A stretch of 50,144 bases of DNA from Pseudonocardia lacus (GTDB lineage: Bacteria > Actinomycetota > Actinomycetes > Mycobacteriales > Pseudonocardiaceae): positions 1-50,144 of the forward strand of contig NZ_JAHDTH010000022.1 in assembly GCF_018531445.1 (NCBI RefSeq), given 5' to 3'. Positions 8,479 to 17,256 of this stretch are shown piece by piece; the stretch's first letter is position 1; each line of letters opens with the position of its first letter. Under the pieces are notes generated by a model that saw only the letters and a program-made list of their open reading frames with translations, did not search any database and was not told the DNA's origin. A program made the translations under genes and the position numbers.

Positions 8479-9345
8479 CTAGAGCTCCCCCGCCGCCGGG
8501 ATCACCTCCCGCGCGAACACCTCCATCCGCCGCGGGTCCCACACGTCCGGCAGCTTGCCCTGCACCGCCTGGATCCCCAGCCCCGCCAGCCGCCGCAGCT
8601 CCTCCAGGAACTCGTCGACCTTCTCGCCCTTCTCCCCCACGTCGAGCACGATCTGCGCGGTCTTCTCGATGTCGTCGTAGGAGCGGCCCTCGGTCTCGCA
8701 GTGCGCGCGGAGGACGTCGAGCTTGTGGGCGACGTCGTCGCGGGCGAAGAGGTTGCAGGCGTCGGCGTAGCGGGCGACGAGGCGCAGGGTCTTCTTCTCG
8801 CCGCCGCCGCCGATGAGGATCGGTGGGGTGCGCAGGGGCTGGGGGGCGTTGAGGGTGCGTTCGAGCTGGTAGTGCCGGCCGTGGAAGGGCTCGTCGGTGT
8901 CGCTCCACATCTGCCGGCAGATCTGCAGGGTCTCTTCGAGGCGTTCGAACCGTTCGGCCAGCGGGGGGAAGGGGAGGCCGAGGCCGGCGGATTCCTCGGC
9001 GTTCCAGCCGGCGCCGACGCCGAGCCAGGCGCGACCGCCGGAGAGGACGTCGAGGGTGCTGACGAGCTTGGCGAGGAGGCCGGGGACGCGGTAGGTGGTG
9101 GCGCTGACCCAGGCGACCAGGTCGACGCGGCTGGTGCGGGCGGCCAGGTAGCCCAGTGTCGTGTAGGCCTCGAGCATGTCGTGCTCGGGCGGGCCGTGCG
9201 GGGTGATCTGCCAGACGTGGTCCATCACGCTGATCCGGGCGAAGCCGGCGTCCTCGGCGGCGGCGGCGATGCGGGTGAGGTCGTCGGCGAGGCCGGCGGG
9301 GCCGCTGGGGTAGGTGAGGTCCGCCAGGTGCAGGCCGATCTTCAC
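8479..9345 (-). CDS. LLM-class F420-dependent oxidoreductase
   Basis: A 288-residue luciferase-like monooxygenase-fold protein: begins MKIGLHLADLTYP, followed by AAAEDAGFARISVMDHVWQI, then GYLAARTSRVDL, a GRAWLGVGAGWN active-site segment, PILIGGGGEKKTLRLVARYADACN near residue 175-200. This arrangement is typical of actinobacterial F420-dependent enzymes (TIGR03560-like group). The start is GTG 9345 in a GTGA overlap with the end of the TetR gene, so the two are one operon and the regulator is transcribed first. The substrate cannot be read from sequence. Its downstream side is the repeat cluster. Confidence 0.88.
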   Translation of the reverse strand: MKIGLHLADLTYPSGPAGLADDLTRIAAAAEDAGFARISVMDHVWQITPHGPPEHDMLEAYTTLGYLAARTSRVDLVAWVSATTYRVPGLLAKLVSTLDVLSGGRAWLGVGAGWNAEESAGLGLPFPPLAERFERLEETLQICRQMWSDTDEPFHGRHYQLERTLNAPQPLRTPPILIGGGGEKKTLRLVARYADACNLFARDDVAHKLDVLRAHCETEGRSYDDIEKTAQIVLDVGEKGEKVDEFLEELRRLAGLGIQAVQGKLPDVWDPRRMEVFAREVIPAAGEL

Positions 9346-9989
9346 GTGGTCCTCCTGGGTCGTTGCGGGGGTGGGGTCGGGGTGCCGCCGATGCCGGAGT
9401 AGATGAACGAGGTGAGGGTGTCGACGGCCTCGTCGTCGTCGATCTCGTGCCCGGCCCAGCCCTGGACGAGCCAGAAGTGGGCGAAGCCGGACATCAGCGC
9501 GGTCATCGCGGTGGTCACCACCAGCGGGTCGCCGGGGAGCACGGCGCCGCCGGCGCGGGCCTGCTGCAGGTGCTCGGCGAGGTGGTGCAGGTCGGGTTCG
9601 AGCATGTCGCTCATGCGCCGGGAGAACCGCTCGTCGACGGTCGCGGCCTGCTGCAGCGCGACCATGACCGCGCGGTTGCGGCGGAAGTAGGCCCAGTAGC
9701 CGGCGACGTGGTGACGCACGGCGTCGCGGTCGGTGAAGTCGCCGCTGTGCGCCGGGTCGACGGCGAGTTCGTCGCTGCTGGCCAGCACGTCGGCCAGCAG
9801 CGCTTCGAGCAGGGCTTCCTTGTTCGGGAAGTGCGAGTAGAAGGACCCGGCGGCGCGACCGGCCTCCGCGGTGATGTCGGTGATCTTGGCGTTGAGGTAG
9901 CCGACCCGGTCGAACACCCGCACGGCGGCCCGTTTGAGCGCCGCCGCGGTCTCCTCCCGCTGCGCCCGGCGCACCCCGGCCGTGGCCAT
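9342..9989 (-). CDS. TetR/AcrR family transcriptional regulator
   Basis: A 215-residue protein with an N-terminal TetR helix-turn-helix (AAVRVFDRVGYLNAKITDIT, then AGSFYSHFPNKEALL, residues about 15-65) and a variable helical ligand-binding C-terminal part. It is divergent from the FAD monooxygenase gene, and the 94-bp gap carries two TTCACTGAA sites which are plausible operators. It most likely represses both its own operon (with the LLM oxidoreductase) and the monooxygenase until an aromatic or other hydrophobic ligand binds; that regulatory link is inference from layout. Confidence 0.9.
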   Translation of the reverse strand: MATAGVRRAQREETAAALKRAAVRVFDRVGYLNAKITDITAEAGRAAGSFYSHFPNKEALLEALLADVLASSDELAVDPAHSGDFTDRDAVRHHVAGYWAYFRRNRAVMVALQQAATVDERFSRRMSDMLEPDLHHLAEHLQQARAGGAVLPGDPLVVTTAMTALMSGFAHFWLVQGWAGHEIDDDEAVDTLTSFIYSGIGGTPTPPPQRPRRTT

Positions 9990-10047
9990 CCGCCCTCCCG
10001 CGTTCGGTGTTGACCGGACGCTAGCAGGGCTCTACGGTGACGTAAGA

Positions 10048-10071
10048 TTCACTGAATGTTAGTTCACTGAA
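10048..10071. promoter_or_regulatory. Tandem TTCACTGAA operator, probable TetR binding site
   Basis: Two identical copies of TTCACTGAA (10048-10056 and 10063-10071) lie 15 bp apart in the divergent promoter region between the TetR gene and the monooxygenase gene. Each copy is itself an odd palindrome (TTCA-C-TGAA). TetR dimers often bind such short dyads, and the second copy ends 12 bp before the monooxygenase start, overlapping the expected ribosome-binding region (GAAAGAAGG), so binding would block transcription or translation initiation. Confidence 0.6.
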
Positions 10072-10083
10072 AGAAGGTTCACC

Positions 10084-11562
10084 ATGACCGACGTGCTCGT
10101 TGTCGGAGCCGGACCGACCGGTCTCACGCTGGCCTGCGAGCTGGCCCGCCGCGGGATCGACCACCGGCTGGTCGAGCGCAGCCCGCGCCCGTTCGAGGGG
10201 TCGCGGGGCAAGGGCCTGCAGCCGCGCACCCTGGAGGTCCTCGACGACCTCGGCCTGGTCGACCAGGTGCTCGCGGACGGCGGCGACTACCCCGTCCTGC
10301 GCGTGCACCTCGACGGCGGCGCCCTGCACGACATGCGCATGGCCGAGCCGAACGACCCCCGCCCGGACGTGCCCTACCCCAACGGCTGGATGCTGCCGCA
10401 GTGGCGCACCGCCGAGCTGCTCGCGCGGCGGCTGGCCGAGCTGGGCGGGCGCGTCGAGCTGGGCGTGGAGGTCGCCGGCCTCACCCAGGACGCCGACGGC
10501 GTCACCGCCGCCCTCGCCGACGGCTCGTCGATCCGGGCGCGCCACCTCGTCGGCGCCGACGGGGGCCGCAGCGCCGTGCGCCGCGCGCTGGGCGTCGGGT
10601 TCGAGGGCGAGACGTTCGAGACCGACCGGATGACGATCGCCGACGTCCTGCTCGACGGCCTGGACCGCGATCACTGGCACGTCTGGTCGGGCGGTGACCA
10701 GAGCTCGTTCCGGCTCGGCCTGTGCCCGCTGCCGGGCACCGACCGCTACCAGCTCACCGCGCCGCCCGGGTCGGTCGACACCGTCGAGGAGCTGGTCGAG
10801 TCGGTGACCGGCGGCGCCGTGCGCGTGCTCGACGTCGGGTGGCGCTCGGAGTTCCGGGCCAACGTCCGGATGGTCGACCGCTACCGCGTCGGGCGCGCCT
10901 TCCTGGCCGGCGACGCGGCGCACGTGCACTCCCCGGCGGGCGGGCAAGGCCTCAACACCGGCATCCAGGACGCCTACAACCTGGGCTGGAAGCTCGCCTC
11001 CGGCGACGACGCCCTGCTCGACACCTACGAGGCCGAGCGGCTGCCGGTCGCCGCCGCGGTGCTGGGCATCAGCTCGCGGCTGCACGGGAAGATCCGCGAC
11101 GGCGTCGAGGACGCCATGCGCCGCGACGACCCGCTGCTGCGCCAGCTCGGCGTGGGCTACCGCGGCGGTCCGCTGGACGACGAGCGCCGCCGCGCCCCGG
11201 GTGCGGTCCGCTCGGGCGACCGCGCCCCCGACGCCCCCGGCCACTCCCCCGACGGCACCCCGCTGCGGATCTTCGACGTGCTCCGCGGCCCGGACGCCGT
11301 GCTGCTGGCCTTCGGCGACCCGGCCGCCGTCCCGCCCGACGTCGACGCCCGCCACGTGGTGCCCGCGGGGCGCCCGGCTCCGGCCGGCGCGTTCGTCGAC
11401 ACCGACGGCCACGCCTTCCGCGCCTACGACATCGACCCCGACGCCCCGGGCGCCGTGCTGCTCCACGTCCGCCCCGACGGCTACCTCGGCACCTGCGTCG
11501 ACGCCCCCGAGCAGGTCAGGACGGGCAGCGCAGCCCGTCGAGCAGCCCCCGCAGCCGGCTGA
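10084..11562 (+). CDS. FAD-dependent aromatic monooxygenase (class A flavoprotein hydroxylase)
   Basis: A 492-residue protein with the three fingerprints of the PheA/TfdB/MhpA-like hydroxylases: N-terminal dinucleotide-binding VLVVGAGPTGLTLACELARRG, the middle GADGGRSAVRRALG (DG motif, about residue 158), and FLAGDAAHVHSPAGGQGLNTG (GD motif, about residue 276). A C-terminal thioredoxin-like domain (about 400-480) is present in shortened form. It is an NAD(P)H-dependent hydroxylase of an aromatic substrate or polyketide. ATG 10084 has AAGAAGG upstream. It is divergent from the TetR gene and its end overlaps the convergent patatin-like gene by 47 bp. Confidence 0.9.
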   Translation: MTDVLVVGAGPTGLTLACELARRGIDHRLVERSPRPFEGSRGKGLQPRTLEVLDDLGLVDQVLADGGDYPVLRVHLDGGALHDMRMAEPNDPRPDVPYPNGWMLPQWRTAELLARRLAELGGRVELGVEVAGLTQDADGVTAALADGSSIRARHLVGADGGRSAVRRALGVGFEGETFETDRMTIADVLLDGLDRDHWHVWSGGDQSSFRLGLCPLPGTDRYQLTAPPGSVDTVEELVESVTGGAVRVLDVGWRSEFRANVRMVDRYRVGRAFLAGDAAHVHSPAGGQGLNTGIQDAYNLGWKLASGDDALLDTYEAERLPVAAAVLGISSRLHGKIRDGVEDAMRRDDPLLRQLGVGYRGGPLDDERRRAPGAVRSGDRAPDAPGHSPDGTPLRIFDVLRGPDAVLLAFGDPAAVPPDVDARHVVPAGRPAPAGAFVDTDGHAFRAYDIDPDAPGAVLLHVRPDGYLGTCVDAPEQVRTGSAARRAAPAAG

Positions 11563-14500
11563 TCTGCGCGGCGTTCGTCCCGGTCGTCAGCTGCGCGCGC
11601 ATGTCCCGCACGGTCGACGGCGACAGCGCCCAGCCCAGCGGCGCCTCCGCACCGGGCTGCACGGACGGCGCGATCCGCACGTAGGCCGACCCGGACTGCC
11701 CGGGCACCGGGTCGCCGCCCGCCGTGCGGACCTCGGCGAACGCGGTGCGGGCCTCCTCGCGCTCCATCGCCTCCCGCCCGCCGATCTGGCCGTAGAGGGC
11801 CGAGAGCGGCGCGGTGACCTCCACCGGCGGTCGGGTGCCGGCGTCGCTGGGGCCGACGTCGGGGGTGTTGTCGATCTGCACGAAGATCGGCACGACGCAG
11901 CCGGCCGCGCCCTCGTCCTCGGCGGCGAGGGGCTGCAGGGCCCGCCAGAGCTGCACGGCGGTGGCGGCGCCGGAGTTGTCGACCAGGCCGCCGTCGGTGA
12001 GGAAGGTGACCGCGTCGGCGGGGAGCAGGCCGGTGCGGTCGGCGCAGTCGCCCGCGGCGACCCTCGCGGTCGGCGACACGTACGGGAATCGCGACGACAG
12101 GTGCCCGGCTGCGGACATCGGCACGTCCTCGTCGGCGCACAGGTGGTCGACCAGCTCGGTGGTGCGGGGCAGGGCGTCAACGGCGCCGGTGGAGGAGTCG
12201 TCGCCGCAGCGGACGTCGTCGGGGGCGTCGGCGGCGGCGCGGGCGGGGCCGGGCAGCCACATGTCGACGGGGCTGGCCACGAACCGGCAGCCGTCCTCGA
12301 TCTGGGTGCCGTTGAACGCGAGCACCGGCATCTCCCAGCTGCCGCCGGTGTTGGCGGTGTCCCAGGCCTCGCGCAGCCCGCGGTTCAGGCCGGTGCCGGC
12401 GGGCTGGTCCCAGGCCAACTCCCAGCTGCGTTCGAGCATCTCGGCGCGGTCGGGCAGGTCGTGGGCGAGCAGCTGGTAGAGGGCGTCGCCGCTGAGCAGG
12501 CGGGCCAGGTCGGGGGCGAGGTGGTCGGCGGGCAGCACCCGGTCGACGGGCGGGGTGGGCTCGGACGCGGCGAGGTCGACGCGGCGGGCGCTCCAGGCGG
12601 CCAGCCCGACGCTGCCGCCGGAGGCGCCGCTGGCGATCATCACCGGCAGCCGGTCGGCGGGGTCGGCGGGGCAGCCGGGTTCGACCTCGGTCGGCCCGAA
12701 CAGGCACTCCATGACCAGCGCCGTCCAGGTCGCGGCGCGGATGCCGCCGCCCTGCGCGGCCACGATGACGAGCGGGCGGGCTCCGCCGGCCTCGCCGCCG
12801 CGCCAGTCGGCGTAGGCGTCGGCCAGGTTGGGCACCGGGCGCGCCTCGGCCCGGTCGCGGCGCACGTCGTGGAAGCCGCCCGCGTCGAGCTGGGCGACCA
12901 CCAGCCCCCACCCGAGAAGCAGCGCGATCACCGGGAGCCGGCGCAGCCCGACCAGCCGGAACAGCGGGAGCAGCGCGTAGCGGTCGATCCCGCTGTTGCG
13001 CACCAGCATGACCAGCAGGGCGAGGATCCCGGCCGCCCCGGCCACGCCGACCATCACCACGCCCAGGCTGCCGATCCAGGTGGGCAGGGCCACCGCCGTC
13101 GCGTCGGTGTCGATCATGGTGGTCCACAGCGCGCAGAACGCCAGCACGCCCGGCACGATCCACAGTGGCCGCGCCCAGCGCTCCCGCCGCGACCCGACGG
13201 CGATCCCCAGCCCGGCGAGCGCGGCGGCGGTCGCGGCCGGCGCGAGCACCCACAGCGACCCGGACGGCCCCGGCCGCACCAGCACGTCGTAGGTCGAGGC
13301 GCGGGCGATCGTCCAGACCGTGACCAGGCAGACCCCGGCCCCGAGCAGGTGCGCGAGCCGGCGCCCGTGCGCGGCGGCGCGGGCGGCCTCGCGGACGTCG
13401 TCCTCGTCGGGGGCGTGGTGGTGCGGTGGAGCGCCCGGGGCGTTCGCGCCCTCCGCCGCGGGCCGGTCGACCACGGCGCCGAGCACGAACACCACCAGCG
13501 CCATCCCCGCCGGCACCAGCAGCCCCCAGGCCCCGGTGAGCAGCCACACCAGGCCGCCGACGACGGCCAGCGCGATGCTGACGACGAGCAGCAGCGGCTG
13601 CGGGTCGCGACCCTCGAACGGCCGCGGGCACTCCGGGGTGTCGCTGGTCAGCTCGCGCACCGCGCCGACGACGACGAGCGCCGCGGCGAGCGTGGCCAGC
13701 ACCGCGACGACGGCCTGCTGCCCTCCCCAGGCCCGCACGACGTCGTCGATCTGCGCGGCGCCCATCGGCAGCACGACCAGCAGCACGACCAGCAGCGCGA
13801 CCACGACGACCACGCCGCGCGCCCCGGCCAGCGCCCCGCGCAGGGTCCGCGACACCCGCAACGCCGACGCGGCCGCCACCGCGACGGGCCCGACGACCAC
13901 GGCCACCGCCAGCGTCTTGACCCAGGTGACGGCGGAGAGCACCAGGTCGAAGCGGGTGTCGTCGGCGGCCATCGCGACGTAGCGGACGTGCAGCAGGACG
14001 TCCTCGACGACGTCGACGACGGCCAGCGCCAGCAGCGCGCAGACCGCCCAGCGCAGCATCCGCACCCGGGCCGCGTCGAACCGCCGCCGCTCGACGGGCC
14101 GGTGGACGTCCGGCCCGGGTGCGGCGGCGGCCGGCGGGCGGCGGGTCAGCAGCCCCCACAGCCGCCGCGCCTCCTCGGCGACGTCCTCGCGCAGCGCCAC
14201 CAGGAACGGCCGCGCCGGCGTGGCGTCGGGGACGGGCTCCAGCGGCTGCCGGAACCGGGCGTCGGCCCAGCCCAGCAGCAGACCGAGCGCCATCGCCAGC
14301 AGCGGCACGTAGGTCGCGACGAAGCCGAGGTCGAGCCAGAGCAGCCGCCCGTGCAGCACCGTCGTGGACGCCACCACCTCGGTGGCCTCGGTGCCGGGCA
14401 TCGTGAGCCCGTCGTAGGCGTCCCAGGCCCGCGCGTAGCGGGCGATGGCGTCGGGCGCCCACGGGAACGCGAGCGCGCCGGCGCGGACGCCGTCGCCGAT

Positions 14501-14644
14501 GGCGCTCATCCGCCCCAGCACGGCGTCGATCTGCCAGGCCATCAGCAGCAGGCCGCCCGAGAGCAGCGCCAGCACGTACCCGAGTGCGGCGCGGTGGCGG
14601 CGCCCGGCCAGCCACCCGGTCGCGCGGACGAGAGCCTCCTGCAC
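11516..14644 (-). CDS. Membrane-anchored patatin-like phospholipase domain protein
   Basis: About 1042 residues. Roughly the first 600 carry around ten or more hydrophobic helices separated by charged loops, so the N-terminal half is polytopic. The C-terminal part has a full set of patatin catalytic elements: oxyanion loop GGGIRA at about residue 631, nucleophile elbow G-A-S-G-G at about 675, and the dyad aspartate in TDGGLVDNSG at about 886. Patatin-like enzymes hydrolyse acyl esters of membrane lipids, and here the domain is tethered to the membrane. GTG 14644 is the first start; no clear ribosome site precedes it, so the true start may be a little downstream. The upstream region holds a gene remnant rather than a partner gene. 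Confidence 0.78.
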   Translation of the reverse strand: MQEALVRATGWLAGRRHRAALGYVLALLSGGLLLMAWQIDAVLGRMSAIGDGVRAGALAFPWAPDAIARYARAWDAYDGLTMPGTEATEVVASTTVLHGRLLWLDLGFVATYVPLLAMALGLLLGWADARFRQPLEPVPDATPARPFLVALREDVAEEARRLWGLLTRRPPAAAAPGPDVHRPVERRRFDAARVRMLRWAVCALLALAVVDVVEDVLLHVRYVAMAADDTRFDLVLSAVTWVKTLAVAVVVGPVAVAAASALRVSRTLRGALAGARGVVVVVALLVVLLVVLPMGAAQIDDVVRAWGGQQAVVAVLATLAAALVVVGAVRELTSDTPECPRPFEGRDPQPLLLVVSIALAVVGGLVWLLTGAWGLLVPAGMALVVFVLGAVVDRPAAEGANAPGAPPHHHAPDEDDVREAARAAAHGRRLAHLLGAGVCLVTVWTIARASTYDVLVRPGPSGSLWVLAPAATAAALAGLGIAVGSRRERWARPLWIVPGVLAFCALWTTMIDTDATAVALPTWIGSLGVVMVGVAGAAGILALLVMLVRNSGIDRYALLPLFRLVGLRRLPVIALLLGWGLVVAQLDAGGFHDVRRDRAEARPVPNLADAYADWRGGEAGGARPLVIVAAQGGGIRAATWTALVMECLFGPTEVEPGCPADPADRLPVMIASGASGGSVGLAAWSARRVDLAASEPTPPVDRVLPADHLAPDLARLLSGDALYQLLAHDLPDRAEMLERSWELAWDQPAGTGLNRGLREAWDTANTGGSWEMPVLAFNGTQIEDGCRFVASPVDMWLPGPARAAADAPDDVRCGDDSSTGAVDALPRTTELVDHLCADEDVPMSAAGHLSSRFPYVSPTARVAAGDCADRTGLLPADAVTFLTDGGLVDNSGAATAVQLWRALQPLAAEDEGAAGCVVPIFVQIDNTPDVGPSDAGTRPPVEVTAPLSALYGQIGGREAMEREEARTAFAEVRTAGGDPVPGQSGSAYVRIAPSVQPGAEAPLGWALSPSTVRDMRAQLTTGTNAAQISRLRGLLDGLRCPS

Positions 14645-14764
14645 CCGGCGACGCTACCGAGGGTGAACGCGAGCCGGAATCCGGCCCGCGCGGCCATCCG
14701 GGAGTTCGCCGAGCGCGTCGACCCTGGTGATCTCCGTCCACGCGGTGCGCGCCATGACCTGCGG

Positions 14765-14956
14765 CTACAGCCCGAACGCCTCCCCGTTCCCGATCAGCGT
14801 GGCCTCCGGGCCGAGGAAGCCCCCGGTCGCCGGGTCGACGATCAGCGCGTACTCGTAGCGGGGCTCGTCGGGGTTGCGCCTCGGCGCCTCGGCGACCACC
14901 GCGATGCCCTCCCGCTCCGCCAGGTCGACCGCCCGCTCGACCCGCAGCCCCGGCAT
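14765..14956 (-). pseudogene. Remnant of a CU044_5270-type protein C-terminus
   Basis: A 63-residue frame ends in YEYALIVDPATGGFLGPEATL, closely matching the C-terminal signature of the two intact family members in this window (YEYRFVLDAETGAILGVETLEL and TVENTLILDPRTGALLS). The preceding residues (LAEREGIAVVAEAP) match the GREGIAVVLTQ segment before it. The rest of such a protein, including the membrane helix and the long central domain, is absent upstream, so this is either a degraded copy or a very short derivative. It is not preceded by a clear ribosome site. Confidence 0.6.
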
Positions 14957-15071
14957 GCCGGCCAGCGCGCCCCACCAGCAGCACGGGCGCCCATCGGCGC
15001 CTGCCCGCCGCCGGGTCCGGCTGGGTGCGGCTGAACCGGTCCTCGTCGACTTCCGGCGCTGGGAACCCCCT

Positions 15072-15108
15072 CGGTCACTTCACGTCCGGTACGCACGTGA
15101 AGTGACCG
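15072..15108 (-). terminator. Hairpin, likely terminator of the alpha/beta hydrolase gene
   Basis: A perfect 14-bp inverted repeat, CGGTCACTTCACGT at 15072-15085 and ACGTGAAGTGACCG at 15095-15108, with a nine-base loop, sits 22 bp after the stop of the leftward hydrolase gene. There is no T-tract, as is common for terminators in very GC-rich actinobacteria. Confidence 0.6.
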
Positions 15109-15130
15109 TCGGAGGCCGATCCTTACCGGC

Positions 15131-16036
15131 TCACTTCCCGAGGTGGGTGAGGAACCACTGCCGCTGGGCCGGCGCCGAGGTCCGGAACGCCTCCCCGACG
15201 TAGGCCTCGAAGTGCCCGACGGGCAGCACCAGCAGCTGCTTGGGCTCGTGGGCGCGGCCGTAGGCGGCCAGGCTCAGGTCGGAGACGGTCAGGTGGTCGT
15301 GCGCGGCGACCACCATCATCAGCGGCGTCGGGGTGATCCGCGGCAGGTAGTCGCCGGGCTCGTACTCGGTGAACATCTCCACCGAGCGCAGGGTGACCTC
15401 GTTGCGCCAGGTCGTGGCCTTCTCCCGGATCGGCCCGAGGAAGAAGTCGCGGGTGTCCTGGGTGGGCAGCGCGCACGGCTCGGTCGGGTCGTCGACCCAG
15501 CAGACCTGGATCGTCGCCGGCGCGGCGCCGCCCAGCCGGGCGGCCCGGTCGGCGTCGAACGCCTCGCGCAGCCCGGCGAGGTGGTCGGCCCGCACCAGCC
15601 GCCGCGCGTTGTCGTACCCGCTGATCAGCGGCACCTGCGAGACCACGCACTTCACCCTGCGGTCCTGCGCGGCCACCACCAGCACGTGCCCGCCGCTGTA
15701 GCTCGACCCCCAGACCCCGACCCGCGCCCCGTCGACGTCGGGCAGGCCCGACACCCAGGTGATCGCGTCGCGGTAGTCGCGGACCTGCTGCCACGGGTCG
15801 ATGTCACCGCGGGGTTCGCCGTCGCTGGCGCCGAGGTTGCGGTTGTCGTACACGAGCACCGCGAACCCGCCCTCGGCGAAGTACTCGGCGAAGTCGTCGA
15901 GGTGCATCTCCCTGGTGGCCGAGAACCCGTGCGCCATGACGATCACCGGGAACGGCCCGCCGCCGGAGTCCGGCCGGTACAGCCAGCCCCGCAGGGTGAC
16001 CCCGTCCTCGGTGCTGAACTCGACGTCCTCGCGCAT
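15131..16036 (-). CDS. Alpha/beta hydrolase (S15/acetyl-esterase-like)
   Basis: A 301-residue protein starting at ATG 16036 with GAGGAGG 5 bases upstream. It begins with a VEFSTEDGVTLRGWLYRP strand, then the HGF oxyanion segment (VIVMAHGFSATREM, residues 32-44), the nucleophile elbow G-S-S-Y-S-G-G with Ser112 (G-x-S-Y-x-G, as in S15-type peptidases and related esterases), a late acid in MVVAAHDHLTV and the catalytic His in LPVGHFEAYV. Substrate unknown: likely an ester or amide of a small molecule. Divergent from an AraC-type regulator gene, which may control it. Confidence 0.88.
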   Translation of the reverse strand: MREDVEFSTEDGVTLRGWLYRPDSGGGPFPVIVMAHGFSATREMHLDDFAEYFAEGGFAVLVYDNRNLGASDGEPRGDIDPWQQVRDYRDAITWVSGLPDVDGARVGVWGSSYSGGHVLVVAAQDRRVKCVVSQVPLISGYDNARRLVRADHLAGLREAFDADRAARLGGAAPATIQVCWVDDPTEPCALPTQDTRDFFLGPIREKATTWRNEVTLRSVEMFTEYEPGDYLPRITPTPLMMVVAAHDHLTVSDLSLAAYGRAHEPKQLLVLPVGHFEAYVGEAFRTSAPAQRQWFLTHLGK

Positions 16037-16190
16037 GCGACCTCCTCGTGGTGTGCCGTCCACGCTGTCGCGATCGGGGATCCGCTGTCTTGACCGTGCG
16101 TGCACCCCGCCGGGCCGTGCGTGCACGCCGTGGACAGAGCCGGTGCCGGGCGCGGATACTGCCGGCGGTCCCGACGTGGGGAGCGGCGAG

Positions 16191-17102
16191 GTGGCCGACA
16201 CCTGGACTCTGCGGCAGTGTCCCGCGGCCGAGCGCCCGGCCGCGCTGCGGCACGAGATCAGCCGCACGCACCTGCCGTGGGACCTGGACGTCGACCGCGA
16301 CGCCGACCCGCGCGCCGGCGCGACCGTCACCGCGCGCACCCTCGACGACCTGCGCCTGGTCGACTGCACCACCGGGGCCTGCGCCGGGCGCCGCGGCCGC
16401 GCCGAGATCGCCGCCACCCCCGTCGAGCACCTCGGCGTGCTGGTGGTGCTCGGCGGTCGCGAGCACGTCGAGCAGGACGACCACCGGGTCGTGCTGCGCG
16501 CCGGCCAGGCCCTGGTGTGGAGCAGCGCCCGCCCCGTCCGCTTCGTCGTGCCGGGCCCGCTGCGCAAGCGCACCCTGCTGGTGCCGCGCGCCCGGTTCGC
16601 CGCGCGCGCCCCCCAGCACCTCACCGTCCTGGACGGTCCGGCGAGCCGGCTGCTGGTCGAGCACCTGGGCGCGGTGTCCGCCGTCGGCGACCTGACCGGC
16701 CCGGCCGCCGCCGCGGCCGCGACCGCCGCCCTGGAACTGCTGGCCGCCGCCCTGCCCGACGGCGCCCCGGACGACGCCGGCGGGCTGAGCTGGGAGCGGG
16801 TGCGCGACCACATCGAGGAGCGCCTCGGCGACCCCGACCTGCGCCCGCGCACGATCGCCGCGGCGCACGCGGTCTCGCTGCGCACGCTCTACGGCGTGTT
16901 CGAGCGCCGCGGCGAGACGGTCAGCGGCTACGTCCGGCGGCGCAGGCTGGCCAGGGCCCGCGCCGACCTGGCCCGCAGCGGCCCGGCGACCACGGTCGCC
17001 GAGATCGCGCACCGCTGGGGCTTCGCCGACCAGGCCGCGTTCGGCCGGGCGTTCCGCCGCCAGTACGGCTGCCCGCCCAGCGCGGTGCGGGGGCGTGCGT
17101 GA
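16191..17102 (+). CDS. AraC family transcriptional regulator
   Basis: About 303 residues: an N-terminal sensing domain of the AraC_binding_2 type (residues about 30-175, with EHLGVLVVLGG and RAGQALVWSSARPVRF beta-strands) and a C-terminal double helix-turn-helix (TIAAAHAVSLRTLYGVFERRG and VAEIAHRWGFADQAAFGRAF, about 215-300). GTG 16191 is chosen because GGGGAG lies 9 bases upstream. It is divergent from the alpha/beta hydrolase gene, with 154 bp between start codons, a layout typical of an activator or repressor of its neighbour. Confidence 0.88.
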   Translation: MADTWTLRQCPAAERPAALRHEISRTHLPWDLDVDRDADPRAGATVTARTLDDLRLVDCTTGACAGRRGRAEIAATPVEHLGVLVVLGGREHVEQDDHRVVLRAGQALVWSSARPVRFVVPGPLRKRTLLVPRARFAARAPQHLTVLDGPASRLLVEHLGAVSAVGDLTGPAAAAAATAALELLAAALPDGAPDDAGGLSWERVRDHIEERLGDPDLRPRTIAAAHAVSLRTLYGVFERRGETVSGYVRRRRLARARADLARSGPATTVAEIAHRWGFADQAAFGRAFRRQYGCPPSAVRGRA

Positions 17103-17256
17103 GGGTCCGCGCCCCCGGGAACGGGCGACCGGCGACGTTCGGGGACGTCGCAGACCGGGGTGGGTCCTCGCAGCCCGCCGGCGCGCTGCGAGAACCCAAC
17201 CCGCGCTGCGAGGCCACCCCCAGACCCGTGGGTGCCCGATCCTCGCGGCGGTGCGC
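17103..17256. repeat. Palindromic CTGCGA repeat cluster B, between convergent genes
   Basis: The gap between the ends of two convergent genes holds a 38-bp palindrome at 17161-17198: arms TGGGTCCTCGCAGC and GCTGCGAGAACCCA (one mismatch) around CCGCCGGCGC. Flanking sequence has inward-pointing CGCAGA on the left and CTGCGAGGCC on the right. Same family as the clusters at 7.9-8.4 kb and 38.2-38.8 kb. Confidence 0.75.

Larger units (their letters stand above)
14645..15130. other. Intergenic region with gene remnant and hairpin
   Basis: This 486-bp gap between two leftward genes holds a short fragment related to the CU044_5270-type proteins (14765-14956) and a strong hairpin (15072-15108), both listed separately. 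The remaining sequence shows no gene start with a ribosome site and no repeat of the CTGCGA family. Confidence 0.5.

Noticed and set aside
7977..8816. Open frames through repeat cluster A that look like Arg/Pro-rich proteins
   Set aside because: They are low-complexity, repeat units differ by strand only, and they overlap the LLM gene end in the wrong frame.
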